Below, piece after piece: positions 18,902-28,973 of a stretch of DNA of 64,000 nt. The translations under genes were made by a program, and so were the position numbers. The notes beneath the pieces are model-generated. The model worked only from the letters and a program-made list of their open reading frames with translations. It was not told the DNA's origin and made no database searches. Each line of letters starts with the position of its first letter. Within the stretch, counting starts at the first letter, position 1. Source of the stretch: Devosia ginsengisoli (GTDB lineage Bacteria; Pseudomonadota; Alphaproteobacteria; Rhizobiales; Devosiaceae); NCBI RefSeq assembly GCF_024707105.1, contig NZ_JANQAJ010000009.1:248001-312000 (forward strand). The letters are read 5' to 3'.

Positions 18902-19807
18902 ATGAATAACCAGCTTGTCGTTGGCGTTGATATCGGTGGCACCAAAACCCATCTCGTCGCGGCGCATGGCAGCCATCTTCTGGCCGAACGCATTTTGCAG
19001 ACAGCCGACTGGCGCAGCACCGACTTGGCGGCCAATGCGACCGCATTGGCCGATATGGTCGCCATCCTCTGCGCCGGTCAGGCTCCAGCCGCCTTGGCCA
19101 TCGGCGCCCATGGCTGCGACACGGATTTGCACTGCCGCCAGATGCAGGACGCGGTTTCCGACAAAATTGTCTGTCCGGTTCTGGTGGTCAACGACTGTGA
19201 ACTGCTGGTCCCCGCTGCCGGATTCAGCAATGGAATCGGCGTCGTCTCGGGAACCGGATCCATCGCAGTGGCCCGCTCCGCCGATGGCCGGATGCTGGCC
19301 GCGGGCGGTTGGGGCTGGCTATTGGGCGACGAGGGCAGCGCGCCGACCCTGGTCCGCGACGCCGCGCGCGCAGTTCGGTCGGCGCTGGATCACGGGCAGC
19401 ACAACGACCCCCTTATCCCCATGCTGCTCGCCGCTTTGGGATTGGAAGATCCGATCAAGTTGGGCCGACGCCTGCATGAAATGGGTGACGGCGTGGCCTG
19501 GGGCCGGCATGCACCGGTGGTGTTCGAGGCCGCCGAGGCCGGATCTGCCGTGGCCAGCGCCGTCATCGACCGCGCCGGGGATGCCTTGGCCAGCCTGGTC
19601 TCCATCCTCATCGAGCGTGGGGCCGATGCGACTCATGTCGTGGCCGGCGGCGGAGTGATCGCCCAGCAACCGCGCCTCATGCAGGCCTTTCGCACCGCCA
19701 TGGCGACACGCAATCCCTCAAGCCACACCCTTCTGTTGCAGGCCGCTCCGGTGCAGGGGGCATTGGCCCTCGCCCGTCGCCTGACAACGACCGATCCAAT
19801 TCACTGA
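18902..19807 (+). CDS. BadF/BadG-type sugar kinase (glucosamine/N-acetylglucosamine kinase-like)
   Basis: 301 residues from ATG 18902 (AGGA upstream). GVDIGGTKTHLVA (residues 8-20) is the phosphate-1 loop of the ASKHA kinase fold; GVVSGTGSIAVA is phosphate 2, and GGWGWLLGDEGSA is the stretch seen in BadF-type amino-sugar kinases. It should phosphorylate a hexosamine or related sugar with ATP. The SIS gene follows after 12 bases, so the phosphosugar is probably passed straight on. The preferred sugar cannot be read from sequence. Confidence 0.88.
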   Translation: MNNQLVVGVDIGGTKTHLVAAHGSHLLAERILQTADWRSTDLAANATALADMVAILCAGQAPAALAIGAHGCDTDLHCRQMQDAVSDKIVCPVLVVNDCELLVPAAGFSNGIGVVSGTGSIAVARSADGRMLAAGGWGWLLGDEGSAPTLVRDAARAVRSALDHGQHNDPLIPMLLAALGLEDPIKLGRRLHEMGDGVAWGRHAPVVFEAAEAGSAVASAVIDRAGDALASLVSILIERGADATHVVAGGGVIAQQPRLMQAFRTAMATRNPSSHTLLLQAAPVQGALALARRLTTTDPIH

Positions 19808-19819
19808 TCCGAGGACATC

Positions 19820-20839
19820 ATGGAACGCATTGGCTACCGCGCTGCAGTCGCCCGCCAGCCGGAGAGTCTCGCCACCTGCCTCTCCACTCTCTCCGAGCTG
19901 GCCAACGACTCCAGGCTGGCGTCATTCCGCCAGGGGCCGCTGGCGCTCGTGGGTATCGGCGCCAGTTATCAGGTCGCGCTGGCCGGGGCGCAATATCTGC
20001 GTCAGGCCGGCATTTCGGCCCACGCGCTGTATCCCGCTGAACTTGATACCAGTGCGGGTGACTTCTATCGCGGCATCATGCTGATGTCGGCCTCCGGCGA
20101 AAGCGCCGAAATTCTTGATGCCGCAACGCTCAGCGCCGGCCTGCCCCGACTGGCACTCTGTCGTGCGGCAGACAATCCGTTGGCCCGACAGGCCGATATC
20201 ATGATCGCCACCGAAAGTGGTGCGGACAATGGCGCCAGCTCCACAGGCTATACTGGCATGCTACTGGCCATCGCCCTGTTGGCGCATGCCCTGTCAGGCA
20301 CCGGCATCCCGTCCGAACTGACCACCCTGCCCCGGACGATCGCCGGCCTGCTGCACGACAATGTCGAGCCGTCGATTCAGGCAGCCCGGCGCCTTGCCGA
20401 TTGCAGCGCCATCGATCTGGTAGGCGGCGGACTTGAACTGGCAACGGCAGGTGAAGGCGCCATCCTGATCCGCGAGGCGGTACGACTGCCGGCCTTTGCG
20501 TGGGAAGTCCGCAACTATCTGCACGGTCCTATGGAATCGCAGGACAATCGCACCGGCCTTATCGCGCTGGGCGATGGCGATGAACCCCGGATTGCCGCCG
20601 AGGCCGCCGCTTTTGGCTGCACCAGCATTCTGCTGACCAGCCAGCCGCCCGTCCCTTCGGGAGCCACCCACATGCAGTTGCCGGCAGTCGCCAATCCCAT
20701 TGCCCGCGCAGTCGCCACCATCGTGGCCATCCAGATGATTGTCGCCGAGATGCAGGATGCTGCCGGTCTGACCGACACGCGCTTCAGATATCCGCAGTCC
20801 GACACCAAGCGCCGTGCCGAACAACCAAAACCGGCATAG
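19820..20839 (+). CDS. SIS domain sugar isomerase/deaminase (AgaS/NagB-II-like)
   Basis: 339 residues with two SIS domains (about 25-160 and 190-320). The SASGESAE block (90-97) binds sugar phosphate, and the EVRNYLHGP block (229-237) corresponds to the E..HGP catalytic motif of GlmS, FrlB and NagB-II isomerases. It likely converts an amino-sugar 6-phosphate, or a glycated amine phosphate, to a ketose phosphate with loss of the amine. GAGG before ATG 19820 supports the start. It forms a two-gene unit with the kinase under operator copy 3. Confidence 0.87.
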   Translation: MERIGYRAAVARQPESLATCLSTLSELANDSRLASFRQGPLALVGIGASYQVALAGAQYLRQAGISAHALYPAELDTSAGDFYRGIMLMSASGESAEILDAATLSAGLPRLALCRAADNPLARQADIMIATESGADNGASSTGYTGMLLAIALLAHALSGTGIPSELTTLPRTIAGLLHDNVEPSIQAARRLADCSAIDLVGGGLELATAGEGAILIREAVRLPAFAWEVRNYLHGPMESQDNRTGLIALGDGDEPRIAAEAAAFGCTSILLTSQPPVPSGATHMQLPAVANPIARAVATIVAIQMIVAEMQDAAGLTDTRFRYPQSDTKRRAEQPKPA

Positions 20840-20974
20840 TAAAAGGCCGCCCCAACTATGACGGCCCGACACCCGGCCGGCAGCAAGCCGACAGGTAGGG
20901 TCGAGTACTGAAGGCGGCTGGAGTCACACGCGCTGCGTCAAGGTTGAGCGCGCCGACTCCCGGCCGGCATCACC

Positions 20975-21238
20975 TCAATCCTCGGGCGGGGCGGCCACCA
21001 TGCCCAGTGCCGACATGTAGAGTTCCAGCAGGGCTTCCTGCTCCATGCGCTCATTGGCATCCTGCTTGCGGATGGTCACGATCTTGCGCAGGATCTTGGT
21101 GTCGAAACCGTTGCCCTTGGCTTCGGCGTAGATTTCCTTGATATCGGCGGCGATGGCGGCCTTTTCTTCTTCCATGCGCTCGATACGTTCGATGAACGCC
21201 CTGAGCTGATCCTGGGCAACGCTGTCTTCGACGGCCAT
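20975..21238 (-). CDS. gapR: GapR family DNA-binding protein (DUF2312)
   Basis: 87 residues from ATG 21238; the open frame to 21310 is not needed. The coiled-coil [19 protein letters not shown] and the [13 protein letters not shown] tail are characteristic of DUF2312, the family of Caulobacter GapR, a nucleoid protein that grips overtwisted DNA ahead of polymerases and stimulates topoisomerases. It is divergent from the DUF1036/pyk pair, an order I recall in many Hyphomicrobiales. The preceding 135 bases (20840-20974) show no gene, only two CCCGGCCGGCA repeats. Confidence 0.92.
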   Translation of the reverse strand: MAVEDSVAQDQLRAFIERIERMEEEKAAIAADIKEIYAEAKGNGFDTKILRKIVTIRKQDANERMEQEALLELYMSALGMVAAPPED

Positions 21239-21411
21239 GGCACTTCCTTTTGGTTTCGTGGCCCCGTTCAATCGCACCGCGAAGCCCGGTTCAACCCCTT
21301 TATGGGTCAATCCACATCGCTGCGTCGCTGCATGGCCGCAATTCCGTCAAATCGCCCCTTTTGCCATTGACCAATGCGTCACCATGGGCTCAAAGAAGGC
21401 ACGTTTTTCCG

Positions 21412-21977
21412 ATGTTTGCTGGCACCACATTGCATATCCCCCGTCTCGGCATGACCCTGATCGGCGCGATGCTCGCAAGCCTCGCCTTTTTCGCCACGCC
21501 TGCTCATGCCGATCTGCGCATCTGCAACGAAACCAGCAACCTGGTTTCGGTCTCGCTCGGCTATCGCGCCGAGCGCGGCTGGATGAGCGAAGGCTGGTGG
21601 GCCACCCCGCCCGGTGATTGCCGCACCCTCTACCAGGGAGACCTGGAAAGACGCTTCTATTACATCTACGCGGTGGACGATATTGGCGGCGGCGCCTGGG
21701 ACGGCTCGGTCTTCATGTGCACGCGTGACGAAACCTTCACAATATTCGGGGTTGAGGATTGCCTCGCCCGCGGTTATGAGCGCACCGGTTTCTTTGAAAT
21801 CGATACCCAGAACCGCACCGACTGGACCTTGCAGCTTACCGAGAACGCCGATGGTCCCGCCATTGTCGGTCCTGATGCCAGCGAAGACCTCGAAGACCCC
21901 ACATTCCTTGTCGATCCCGATGACGTCACGATCGATGTCCCGCAGGACGACATAGATACGCAGGAAACGGACACGCA

Positions 21978-21981
<4 letters not shown>
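21412..21981 (+). CDS. DUF1036 domain secreted protein
   Basis: 189 residues from ATG 21412 (GAAGG about 12 bases upstream). A signal peptide (TLIGAMLASLAFFATPAHA) is followed by the DUF1036 domain (DLRICNETSNLVSVSLGYR, GWWATPPGDCRTLY, FYYIYAVDD). The tail is strongly acidic (many Asp/Glu, 145-189). Function unknown; the four Cys suggest disulfides in the periplasm. Its stop overlaps the pyruvate kinase start (ATGA), so pyk translation is probably coupled to it. Confidence 0.9.
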
Positions 21982-23417
<1,436 letters not shown>

Positions 23418-23443
23418 GCTAGCCGGCAAGACGGAATATGGAA

Positions 23444-23465
23444 GGCCCGCTTCGGCGGGTCTTTT
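23444..23465 (+). terminator. Rho-independent terminator after pyk
   Basis: Stem CCCGC/GCGGG, extended by G-T and G-C pairs, closes a TTCG tetraloop and is followed by TTTT. It lies 27 bases after the pyk stop and just before the end of the convergent MarR gene. Confidence 0.85.
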
Positions 23466-23468
23466 GCT

Positions 23469-23945
23469 TCAATCCGCTTCTGCCAGCAGCGTATCGGCAA
23501 ATTTGCGCATCAGCCGGACCAGTTCGGCGAGGTCCTCTTCCGGCCAATTCTGGAACACGACGCTGCCCATGCGCTCACGCGCCGCATCGAGGGCATCGAG
23601 CATTGCCCGGCCCTGGGCGCTCACCACAGCCTCCTTCACGCGCCGGTCTGTAGCGCTTTCCTGCCGCAACACCAGTCCCAGCATTTCGAGCTTGCCGATC
23701 TGCCGGCTGACCGTGGTGTAGTCCCGCCCGACCCTGTCGGCCAGGTCCACGACGCCCACCGGGCCCAGGCGACCGATGCCCACCAGCAACGGAAACAGCG
23801 CCCGATCCAGCTTTATGCCGGCCGCATGGATAAGTGCATCGTCGCGCTGCGGCCGATTCATCACGCTGACAATATCGAGCAAAGCCCCGTGCAACTGCCG
23901 CAACTGACTTTTGATATGTGTATTTTGCACACTTTCTCTTGACAT
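23469..23945 (-). CDS. MarR family transcriptional regulator
   Basis: 158 residues with the MarR winged helix: LGPVGVVDLADRVGRDYTTVSRQIGKLEMLGLV is the recognition region, and ESATDRRVKEAVVSAQG the wing. The family typically represses a divergent enzyme or efflux gene and is released by a phenolic or oxidant. It is divergent from the MDR oxidoreductase gene, with a palindromic site between them and a second similar site inside its own first codons. Target: almost surely that oxidoreductase plus itself. Confidence 0.93.
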   Translation of the reverse strand: MSRESVQNTHIKSQLRQLHGALLDIVSVMNRPQRDDALIHAAGIKLDRALFPLLVGIGRLGPVGVVDLADRVGRDYTTVSRQIGKLEMLGLVLRQESATDRRVKEAVVSAQGRAMLDALDAARERMGSVVFQNWPEEDLAELVRLMRKFADTLLAEAD

Positions 23946-23980
23946 GTTTGATAGCCCTATTTATGTGCATATTACACATA
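23915..23980. promoter_or_regulatory. MarR operator pair in the divergent promoter region
   Basis: Site 1 at 23962-23980 is TATGTG/CACATA around a 7-base centre. Site 2 at 23915-23931 is a related imperfect copy (TATGTG and TGCACA) within the first codons of the MarR gene. The spacing and symmetry fit two MarR dimers that repress both directions. Confidence 0.65.
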
Positions 23981-24004
23981 ATAACATATTGAGAAAGCCC
24001 CGCG

Positions 24005-24949
24005 ATGAAAGCCGCAATCGTACTAGGCGCCGGTCAGGCGCCGATCTATGGAGATTTCCCGCCGCCCGAAGCGCAAGCGGGTGAAGAACGCGTAACAATC
24101 ATCGCCGCCGCGCTCAGTCCGGTCGTCAGGGGTCGGGCCGCCGGCAAGCACTACAGCGCCCCGGGCACCTACCCCTTCATTGCGGGCGTCGATGGCGTTG
24201 GCCGGCTCGATGGCGGGCGCCGGGTCCTCTTCTTTGGCTCGCGCCAGCCCTATGGCAGCATGGCCGAAGCTACCGTCGTGCCCATCGGCCAGTGCGTGAC
24301 AATTCCCGACGCGCTGGATGATGTCCTCGCAGCCGCCATTGCCAATCCCGGCGTATCGTCCTGGGCCGCCCTCCGGCTGCGCGCCGGATTCAAGCCGGGC
24401 GAAACCGTGCTGATCAATGGCGCCACCGGCACGTCCGGCCGCCTCGCTGTGCAGGTCGCCCGCCATCTCGGCGCCGGCAAGGTCATTGCCACCGCCCGCA
24501 ATGCCGAGGCGTTGCAGTCGCTCGGTGCCGACGAAACCATCCAGCTCACCCAGGACCAGGATGCCCTGGAACAGCGCTTTCAATCCGCATTCGCCAATGG
24601 CGTGGATGTCGTCATCGACTATCTGTGGGGGCAGAGCGCGGAACGCCTGTTGATGGCGGCTGCCCGGGCCGGCATCGAGGGCGTGCCGATCCGCTTCGTC
24701 CAGGTCGGTTCGATCAGCGGACCGGGCATAACGCTGCCGAGCGCCGTGCTTCGCTCATCGTCCATCACGCTGATGGGCAGCGGGCTGGGCGGCATTCCGC
24801 TGGACAGCCTCATCGCCTCGGTGGCCGAATTGCTGCAGGCCGCCGCCACCGCTGGCTTCACCATGGCGACCAGGTCCGCGCCCCTGGCCCAGCTCGATCA
24901 GGTCTGGAATGCCCCGGACGACGGCAGGCGCATCGTGTTCACTATCTGA
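24005..24949 (+). CDS. MDR superfamily quinone oxidoreductase/zinc-free alcohol dehydrogenase
   Basis: 314 residues. The GroES-like N-terminal half is followed by a Rossmann fold with VLINGATGTSGRLAVQVA (NADPH loop) and later VDVVIDYLWGQSAE. Zinc-ligand Cys residues are absent, so it belongs to the quinone oxidoreductase-like branch and probably reduces quinones or enones with NADPH. Divergence from a MarR regulator with an intervening operator suggests induction by its own electrophilic substrate. A hairpin terminator follows 57 bases after the stop. Confidence 0.9.
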   Translation: MKAAIVLGAGQAPIYGDFPPPEAQAGEERVTIIAAALSPVVRGRAAGKHYSAPGTYPFIAGVDGVGRLDGGRRVLFFGSRQPYGSMAEATVVPIGQCVTIPDALDDVLAAAIANPGVSSWAALRLRAGFKPGETVLINGATGTSGRLAVQVARHLGAGKVIATARNAEALQSLGADETIQLTQDQDALEQRFQSAFANGVDVVIDYLWGQSAERLLMAAARAGIEGVPIRFVQVGSISGPGITLPSAVLRSSSITLMGSGLGGIPLDSLIASVAELLQAAATAGFTMATRSAPLAQLDQVWNAPDDGRRIVFTI

Positions 24950-25005
24950 CACAAGCGCTGCCACGCATCAGGGCGACGACGTACCAGAACCAACTGCCGG
25001 AAAAC

Positions 25006-25029
25006 AAAAGCCCGCTTGCGCGGGCTTTT
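25006..25029. terminator. Bidirectional terminator between the oxidoreductase and rpmJ genes
   Basis: A perfect 10-base stem, AAAAGCCCGC / GCGGGCTTTT, with a TTGC loop. It gives a U-tract on both strands and can end both convergent transcripts. Confidence 0.9.
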
Positions 25030-25052
25030 ATCAATTCGATGCTGGATTGCGC

Positions 25053-25178
25053 TCAGCCCTGGCGAGCCTTGTAGCGCTTGTCCACCTTGTTGATGATGTA
25101 AACCCGGCCGCGACGGCGGACGAGCTTGTTCGCGCGGTGGCGAGTCATCAGCGCCTTCAGCGAGTTGCGGATCTTCAT
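25053..25178 (-). CDS. rpmJ: 50S ribosomal protein L36
   Basis: 41 codons: the protein begins [19 protein letters not shown], continues [12 protein letters not shown] and ends KARQG. This is the longer L36 variant of alphaproteobacteria, which lacks the zinc-binding Cys/His set of the 37-residue form. It is a component of the large ribosomal subunit. The ribosome site is weak (AAGAG before the ATG). It stands alone, with a bidirectional terminator after its stop. Confidence 0.96.
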   Translation of the reverse strand: MKIRNSLKALMTRHRANKLVRRRGRVYIINKVDKRYKARQG

Positions 25179-25395
25179 CTCTTGTATCCTCAGTCAAACA
25201 AAATGGGCGCCTGCGCGCCCGGAAACTTGGGGGCATACATATGGAAATTGCCTCGGCCTGTCAACGCGCAAGGGGGCGGGAATTTGCGGTCCCGCACCGC
25301 TTTCCCGCGCCGGGATCGCACCGCGGCGATTAACGTCCTGTAGCGAAAGCTAAGTTACTGTAGTCCCTGTTAAATAGCGCACAAAGCGAAACCGC

Positions 25396-25890
25396 ATGGC
25401 CAACGAGGAAATCACCAAGCGCGGCGTCCTGATCGCCGATCACAGCCAGAACATGGCCGCGCTTGTCGCCGTCATGCTGCGCAGCCTGGGCCGCAAGGAC
25501 ATCCGCGAGGCCTATGACGCCAGCAAGGCCATGACCGAGCTCAAGCGCCGCGTCTTCGACGTGCTCATCATCGATGATGCGCTCGACGGCATGGATAGCG
25601 TCGCCTTTACCCGCAAGCTCCGCGCCAACACCGATTGCCAGAACCGGCTTGTGCCCATCATCATGATGAGCGCCCTGCCCGACGCCAAGCGCATCGCCGA
25701 GGCCCGCGACGCCGGCGTCACCGAATTCCTGCGCAAGCCCTTCGCCGCCAACCACCTGCTCGCCCGCCTCACCAGCATCGAAACCAATCCCCGCTCCTTC
25801 ATCGAAGTCGAGCAATATAAAGGCCCCGACCGCCGCCGTCGGACCGTGGATGTCGGTGAGGACCGGCGCGAAGCCGGCAAGGCAAGTTAG
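25396..25890 (+). CDS. Single-domain response regulator (CheY-like receiver)
   Basis: 164 residues with one receiver domain (about 10-135): acidic pair near the N-terminus (IADHSQN), phosphoacceptor Asp in VLIIDDALDG, the MSA switch residue region (IIMMSALPD) and Lys in FLRKPF. The tail (YKGPDRRRR) resembles the PDRRR motif found in many alphaproteobacterial single-domain regulators. No output domain and no kinase next to it, so it probably acts by protein contact. A palindromic repeat follows its stop. Confidence 0.9.
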   Translation: MANEEITKRGVLIADHSQNMAALVAVMLRSLGRKDIREAYDASKAMTELKRRVFDVLIIDDALDGMDSVAFTRKLRANTDCQNRLVPIIMMSALPDAKRIAEARDAGVTEFLRKPFAANHLLARLTSIETNPRSFIEVEQYKGPDRRRRTVDVGEDRREAGKAS

Positions 25891-25892
25891 CG

Positions 25893-26008
25893 GATACCCC
25901 CTCCTGACCCCCCTGATAGGGGAGGAAACCACTCAGTGGATTGGCTAGATCATGCCACAAGCTCGATCTGTTCCTCCCCCTATCAGGGGGAGGCTAGGAG
26001 GGGGTACC
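25893..26008. repeat. Family A palindromic element with ~35-bp inverted ends
   Basis: GATACCCCCTCCTG...GGGGAGGAA on the left faces TTCCTCCCCC...AGGAGGGGGTA on the right, around a 45-base unique centre. The right end recurs alone at 57972-58014. It looks like a small non-coding mobile palindrome; no flanking target duplication can be confirmed. Confidence 0.75.
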
Positions 26009-26020
26009 CCACCAAAACAA

Positions 26021-26044
26021 AAGGCCCGCCAAAGCGGGCCTTTC
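26021..26044. terminator. Bidirectional terminator between response regulator and ABC operon
   Basis: Stem AAGGCCCGC / GCGGGCCTT with a CAAA loop followed by T residues. It lies five bases before the end of the minus-strand ABC ATPase gene and serves that operon; it may also stop read-through from the response regulator. Confidence 0.85.
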
Positions 26045-26048
26045 CGTC

Positions 26049-27068
26049 CTATTCCCCCAGCACCGCCTCTTCCGGCACTTCGATCTCGCGCCAGCGGTGG
26101 CAGGCCACCAGTCGCCCATCCTCGATCGTCTCCAGCGGCGGCCGCGTCTCGGCACAGAAGGGCTTGGCGAAGCGGCAGCGCGTGCGGAACGTGCAGCCCG
26201 AAGGCGGATTGATCGGCGAGGGGATTTCCCCCTTGAGCGCGTCGATATTGCGTTGTCGCGCCAGCTTGGGGTCGGGAATCGGCACCGCCGTCAGCAGCGC
26301 CCGCGTATAGGGATGCCTGGGCTGTTCGTAGATTTCGTCTCCCGTGGCCAGCTCCACGATCCGCCCCAGATAGAGCACCAGGATGCGGTCCGACACATGC
26401 CGCACCACGCTCAGATTGTGCGAGATGAAGATCAGCGTCAGCCCGAATTCGTCCTTGAGCTCGGCCAGCAGGTTCAGGATCTGCGCCTGAATCGACACGT
26501 CAAGCGCCGAAACCGGCTCGTCGCAGACGATGAGCTTGGGTTCGGTGATCAGCGCCCGGGCAATGCCGATGCGCTGCGCCTGCCCGCCCGAAAATTCGTG
26601 CGGATAGCGATTGATCATTTCGGGCAGCAAGCCCACCGCTTCCATGGTCTTGAGCACGCGGGCGCGACGCTCGTCCTTGTTCAGTTCCGGCCGCAAGGTG
26701 CGCAGCGGATCGGCGATGATCTCGCCGACAGTCATGCGCGGATTGAGCGAAGCCAGCGGGTCCTGGAAGATGATCTGCAGGTCGGCGCGGCGCTGCCGCA
26801 TCTCCTCGGCCGGCAGCCTGGTCAGGTCCTGCCCCAGCCACAGCACCTGCCCCTCGTCGGGAGCAAGCAATTGCAGGATGCAGCGGCCCAGCGTGGACTT
26901 GCCGCAGCCGCTTTCGCCCACAATGCCCAGCGTCTCGCCCTGGCGGATGTTGAAGTTGATATTCTCGAGCGCCGTCAGCGTCAGCCGCCGGCTGAACAGG
27001 CCGCCGGTCAGCGAGAACGTCTTCTTGAGGTCCTTGATCTCGAGCAGGTTGATCGGGGTCTGGTCCAT
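26049..27068 (-). CDS. Oligopeptide ABC transporter ATP-binding protein, OppF type
   Basis: 339 residues. It has Walker [11 protein letters not shown]-loop FQDPLASLNP, signature FSGGQAQR (Ala replaces the usual Arg), Walker B LIVCDEP and ISHNL. The C-terminal CTFRTRCRFAKPFC Cys cluster marks the OppF/DppF type. It is last in a five-gene operon (binding protein, two permeases, two ATPases) and overlaps the OppD gene by one base. Confidence 0.95.
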   Translation of the reverse strand: MDQTPINLLEIKDLKKTFSLTGGLFSRRLTLTALENINFNIRQGETLGIVGESGCGKSTLGRCILQLLAPDEGQVLWLGQDLTRLPAEEMRQRRADLQIIFQDPLASLNPRMTVGEIIADPLRTLRPELNKDERRARVLKTMEAVGLLPEMINRYPHEFSGGQAQRIGIARALITEPKLIVCDEPVSALDVSIQAQILNLLAELKDEFGLTLIFISHNLSVVRHVSDRILVLYLGRIVELATGDEIYEQPRHPYTRALLTAVPIPDPKLARQRNIDALKGEIPSPINPPSGCTFRTRCRFAKPFCAETRPPLETIEDGRLVACHRWREIEVPEEAVLGE

Positions 27069-28051
27069 CAGGCGACCTTTCCATAGGCCATCGGACCCTC
27101 ATAGAAACAGGCCTTTTCGCGGCCATTGCCGGTCTCGGTCAGCGGCGGCCGCTCGACCAGGCACCGGTCGAACGCGAAGGCGCAACGCGGATTGAACGAA
27201 CAGCCCTTGGGCAGGTGTTCCAGGCTCGGCGGCAGCCCCTGGATCGGGTCGAGCCGCGCCGCGCGATGCGCGATATGCGGCGTCGAATGCAGCAGGCCCA
27301 GCGTATAGGGGTGGCGCGGATCATAGAACAGGTCGTCGACCGTCCCCTTCTCCACCGCGCGCCCGCCATACATCACCATCATCCGGTCGGCCACACCAGC
27401 CACCACGCCCAGGTCATGGGTGATCAGCACCAGCGACGTGCCGAAATCCTCGGTCAGCGTCTTGAACAGATCGAGCATCTGCGCCTGCACGGTCACGTCC
27501 AGCGCCGTGGTCGGCTCGTCCGCGATCAGGATCTTGGGTTGGCACAGCAAGGCCATGGCGATCATCACGCGCTGCCGCATGCCGCCCGAAAGCTCGTGCG
27601 GATAGGCATTGGCGCGCTTCACCGGTTCGGGGATACCCACCCGCTCCAGCATCTCGATGGCCGCCGCCGTCGCCTTCTGCTTGTCGAAGTCGCGATGCTT
27701 GACCAGCACTTCCGCCAGTTGCGTCCGCACTTTCAGCGTGGGGTTGAGGCTGGTCATCGGGTCCTGGAAAATCATCGCGATATCCTTGCCGCGATGCTTG
27801 TCCAACTGCCCCGCCGGCATGCCGATCAGGTTGATGTCGCCCATCATGGCCCGGCCACCGGCCCGACCATTCTTGGCCAGCAGGCCCATAATGGCGAGGA
27901 AGGCCTGGCTCTTGCCCGAGCCCGATTCACCCACCACGGCCAGCGTCTCGCCCTCGGCGAGGGAAAAATTCATGTCCCGCACGGCATGCACTTCGCTCTG
28001 ATGCAGCTCGAACGTGACCGACATGTCTTCGACTTTGAGGACTTCTTTCAT
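27068..28051 (-). CDS. Oligopeptide ABC transporter ATP-binding protein, OppD type
   Basis: 327 residues. It has Walker [11 protein letters not shown]-loop [10 protein letters not shown], signature LSGGMRQR, Walker B ILIADEP and ITHDLG. The tail [15 protein letters not shown] is the OppD-type Cys cluster. It lies one base after the OppC stop and shares one base with OppF. It is more Opp-like than the first importer in the window, so the two systems are not recent duplicates. Confidence 0.95.
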   Translation of the reverse strand: MKEVLKVEDMSVTFELHQSEVHAVRDMNFSLAEGETLAVVGESGSGKSQAFLAIMGLLAKNGRAGGRAMMGDINLIGMPAGQLDKHRGKDIAMIFQDPMTSLNPTLKVRTQLAEVLVKHRDFDKQKATAAAIEMLERVGIPEPVKRANAYPHELSGGMRQRVMIAMALLCQPKILIADEPTTALDVTVQAQMLDLFKTLTEDFGTSLVLITHDLGVVAGVADRMMVMYGGRAVEKGTVDDLFYDPRHPYTLGLLHSTPHIAHRAARLDPIQGLPPSLEHLPKGCSFNPRCAFAFDRCLVERPPLTETGNGREKACFYEGPMAYGKVA

Positions 28052-28052
28052 G

Positions 28053-28973
28053 TCAGCGATCCTTGGGGTCGAGAGCGTCGCGCAACCCGTCGCCGATATA
28101 GGTGAGGCACAGCAGCAGGCTCACCAGCACCACGGCGGGGCCGATCAGCATCCAGGGCAGCGTCTCGGCCACGGGCGAGCCGAAGCTGATCAGCGTGCCG
28201 AGCGATGTCTGCGGCTCCTGCACGCCCAGGCCCAGATAGGACAGGAAGCTCTCGGTCAGAATGATTTCCGGAATGGTCAGCGTGGCATAGATCACCACGG
28301 GGCCTGTGAGATTGGGCACGATATGCCGGAAGATGATGGTCCAGGGCTTGGCGCCGCCGGCCTTGGCCGCCTCGACGAATTCGCGCTCCTTGATGGAGAG
28401 CGTCTGCCCGCGCACGATACGCGCCATGGTCAGCCATTCCAGGCACCCGATACCCACGAAGAGCAGCACCGGATTGCGCCCGAAGATCACCACCAGAATG
28501 ATCACGAAGAGGATATACGGGAGCGCATACATGATATCGACGAAGCGCATCATGACCGCATCGACCTTGCCGCCAAAATAGCCGGCAATGGCCCCGTAAC
28601 ACACCCCGATGAACACCGAGACCAGCGTCGCCACGCCGGCCACGATCAGGCTCATCTGCGTGCCCTGCATGATGCGGGCCAGCATGTCGCGGCCGTTCTG
28701 GTCGGTGCCGGCAAAGTGGCCGGCCTCGAAATTGGGCGGCTTGCGGATGCCGCTCCAGTCGATCTTGTCATAGGTCCAGGGCAGGAAATACGGCCCCACG
28801 AATGCGAACAGGACGATGAAGAGCACGACGAAGATCGAGACCAGCGCCGCCTTGTTGCGCACCAGGCGCCGCATGGCGTCCTGGGTCAGCGAGCGGCCCT
28901 TGGGGGCGTCGAGGGTTTCGAGCTTGCGCGCATACTCGGTGAGCACCGCGTCCTTGCCAGTAATGCCGGCCAT
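28053..28973 (-). CDS. Oligopeptide ABC transporter permease, OppC type
   Basis: 306 residues. A long cytoplasmic N-terminus (1-38) precedes the first helix, then the FAGTDQNGRDMLARIMQG block and five more helices. The EAA loop is EAAKAGGAKPWTIIFRHIVPN. It overlaps OppB by one base. Its N-terminal OppC-type segment (SLTQDAMRRLVRNKAA) is standard for the family. Confidence 0.95.
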   Translation of the reverse strand: MAGITGKDAVLTEYARKLETLDAPKGRSLTQDAMRRLVRNKAALVSIFVVLFIVLFAFVGPYFLPWTYDKIDWSGIRKPPNFEAGHFAGTDQNGRDMLARIMQGTQMSLIVAGVATLVSVFIGVCYGAIAGYFGGKVDAVMMRFVDIMYALPYILFVIILVVIFGRNPVLLFVGIGCLEWLTMARIVRGQTLSIKEREFVEAAKAGGAKPWTIIFRHIVPNLTGPVVIYATLTIPEIILTESFLSYLGLGVQEPQTSLGTLISFGSPVAETLPWMLIGPAVVLVSLLLCLTYIGDGLRDALDPKDR

